From: Alphaproteobacteria bacterium
GTDB taxonomy: Bacteria > Pseudomonadota > Alphaproteobacteria > ATCC43930 > CGMCC-115725
NCBI GenBank assembly: GCA_030039815.1
Contig: JASHUW010000434.1
Coordinates: 1 to 6,512 of the forward strand
Length of the DNA stretch: 6,512 nucleotides
Reading direction: 5' to 3'
The notes beneath the pieces were generated by a model. That model worked only from the letters and a program-made list of their open reading frames with translations, did no database searches and was not told the DNA's origin. The position numbers and the translations under genes are program-made. Positions 5,777 through 6,512 of this stretch are shown in pieces (the first letter of the stretch is position 1; each line of letters opens with the position of its first letter).

Positions 5777-6232
5777 TTACTGGCCCGGCGGTTTCGCCGG
5801 GGCTCCTCCGGCCGCCTCGGCGAGCAGCGAGACCTTGACAAAGCCGGCGCTGTTCACCTCGCCGAGCAGGTCCATCAGCGTCCCGTATTCGATCTCGCGG
5901 TCGCCGCGGACATAGACGATGCGCGTCGGGTCTTGCGTCGCCAACTCGCCGAGCTGCTTCTTGAGGTCGTCGCCCATGACCTTGTCGTCGCCAATGAAGG
6001 TTTCGCCCGCCTTGTTGATCGAGACGATCAGCGGCTGCTGCGGCGCGGTGACCTGCGCCGCGCTCGATTTCGGCAGGTTGATCGGCACGCCGACGGTGAG
6101 AAGCGGCGCCGCCACCATGAAGATGACGAGAAGCACCAGCATGACGTCGACCATCGGCGTCACGTTGATCTCGGCGAGCGGGGTGTAGCTCTCCTCGCCG
6201 GTGTCGCCCGAGGGCGGAAGCCGGACCGCCAC
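5777..6232 (-). CDS. tolR: TolR, ExbD/TolR-family motor subunit of the Tol-Pal system
   Basis: Inner-membrane protein that with TolQ uses the proton gradient to energise TolA and the Tol-Pal link across the envelope during division. It has 151 residues: a short cytoplasmic N-terminus, one membrane segment at about 26-47, and a periplasmic domain to the C-terminus. Asp29 in INVTPMVDVML is the conserved proton-carrying aspartate. The periplasmic part shows the usual order: LPKSSAAQ after the membrane, PLIVSI, then YVRGDREIEYGTLMDLLGEVNSAGF, and it ends in a short alanine/proline/glycine tail. The start is GTG at 6232, one base after the tolQ stop. ExbD is the alternative name; the TolQ-type partner favours TolR. 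The downstream gene is nudC rather than tolA. Confidence 0.88.
   Translation of the reverse strand: MAVRLPPSGDTGEESYTPLAEINVTPMVDVMLVLLVIFMVAAPLLTVGVPINLPKSSAAQVTAPQQPLIVSINKAGETFIGDDKVMGDDLKKQLGELATQDPTRIVYVRGDREIEYGTLMDLLGEVNSAGFVKVSLLAEAAGGAPAKPPGQ
5784..5801 (-). repeat. GC hairpin in the last codons of tolR
   Basis: CCCGGCG (5784-5790) and CGCCGGG (5795-5801) form a perfect seven-pair stem; in tolR mRNA the loop is AAAC. It ends just before the TAA stop and lies 15 bases from the stem-loop before nudC, so the junction carries two hairpins in a row. There is no U tract after it. Chance occurrence in GC-rich coding sequence is possible. Confidence 0.35.
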
Positions 6233-6233
6233 T

Positions 6234-6512
6234 TCAGTCGCCTTCGACCGCGGCGCGGCTCAACAGGCCGCTGCTGCGTCCGATGAGACCGTGCATCGTG
6301 CCGGCGAAACGGCCGATCTCGACCGTGAACTTGTTGTAGGCGACGACCGCGGGGATCGCCGCCGCGAGCCCCATCGCGGTGGCAAAGAGCGCATCGGCGA
6401 TGCCGGGCGCGACCACCGCGAGGCTCGTGTTGTTGGCCGCGGCGATCGCGTTGAAGCTGCGCATGATGCCCCACACCGTGCCGAACAGGCCGACGAACGG
6501 CGCGGCCGAACC
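6234..6512 (-). CDS. tolQ: TolQ, C-terminal part (MotA/TolQ/ExbB proton channel family)
   Basis: The last 92 residues of the inner-membrane proton-channel subunit that pairs with TolR; the 5' part lies beyond the right edge. The frame is open to base 6512 and begins GSAAPFVGLFGTVWGIM, the second membrane helix. VAPGIADALFATAMGLAAAIPAVVAYNKF follows as the third helix (given in pieces: VAPGIADALFATAM, then GLAAAIPAVVAYNKF). The threonines in GTVWG and in FATAMG match the conserved polar channel residues of TolQ and ExbB. The internal GTG at 6474-6476 is the valine of GTVWG and not a start. The sequence favours TolQ over ExbB (AAANNTSLAVVAPGIAD, IPAVVAYNKF), though the families are close. TGA at 6236-6234 is one base from the tolR start, so the two are coupled. 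Confidence 0.9.
   Translation of the reverse strand, partial: GSAAPFVGLFGTVWGIMRSFNAIAAANNTSLAVVAPGIADALFATAMGLAAAIPAVVAYNKFTVEIGRFAGTMHGLIGRSSGLLSRAAVEGD
6241..6245 (-). promoter_or_regulatory. Ribosome-binding site of tolR
   Basis: GAAGG on the minus strand lies eight bases before the GTG at 6232, within the last codons of tolQ. It supports the GTG start, which is otherwise separated from the tolQ stop by only one base. Confidence 0.6.

Noticed and set aside
5777..6512. ExbB-ExbD of a TonB system instead of TolQ-TolR
   Set aside because: The TolQ end and the TolR linker look more Tol-like and no tonB or receptor gene is near. It is not excluded, because tolA is also missing; a tree would settle it.
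1..6512. Mobile element, prophage, defence island or CRISPR content
   Set aside because: No transposase, integrase, direct-repeat array, att-like repeat or toxin-antitoxin pair was seen, and base composition looks even across the window.

Overview
This strongly GC-rich, gene-dense window most likely comes from an alphaproteobacterium. The TolQ/TolR pair, the long NudC and the style of the sulfotransferase all point that way, but I cannot place it below class by eye. There are seven protein genes: five complete, one (tolQ) cut by the right edge, and one (sulfotransferase) that appears to lose only the first base of its start codon at the left edge. No stretch over 300 bases lacks a gene. I see no tRNA, rRNA, CRISPR array, insertion sequence or prophage gene.

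Left half, plus strand (1-3156): a PAPS-type sulfotransferase-like gene, then, after 23 bases, a DprE1-like FAD oxidase overlapped by ATGA with a DprE2-like short-chain dehydrogenase. DprE1 and DprE2 together epimerise a polyprenyl-phospho-ribose to the arabinose form, the lipid-linked D-arabinofuranose donor known best from mycobacteria. A Gram-negative cell has no arabinogalactan, so the arabinose acceptor is unknown. The sulfotransferase neighbour makes a modified surface glycan or glycolipid a reasonable guess. A strong GC hairpin at the end of the sulfotransferase gene may separate or attenuate the two units.

Right half, minus strand (6512 down to 3157): tolQ (partial), tolR, nudC, an orphan ModA-like periplasmic binding protein and a classical SDR. 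They are spaced by 1, 39 and 15 bases and then an 11-base overlap, so they look like one transcription unit or a nested series. TolQ and TolR form the proton-driven motor of the Tol-Pal envelope system, yet the expected tolA is not downstream; nudC is there instead. Two stem-loops sit at the tolR-nudC junction. One is a 10-pair stem that is fully paired only in the RNA of the transcribed (minus) direction.

The two transcription units converge with no spacer: the dprE2 and SDR stop codons abut, forming the palindrome TGATCA at 3154-3159. The most interesting points are the Gram-negative DprE1/DprE2 pair with a natural alanine at the benzothiazinone-target cysteine position, the tolA-less tolQR arrangement, the tolR-nudC RNA structure, and the ModA-like protein that seems to lack the usual molybdate-contacting side chains.
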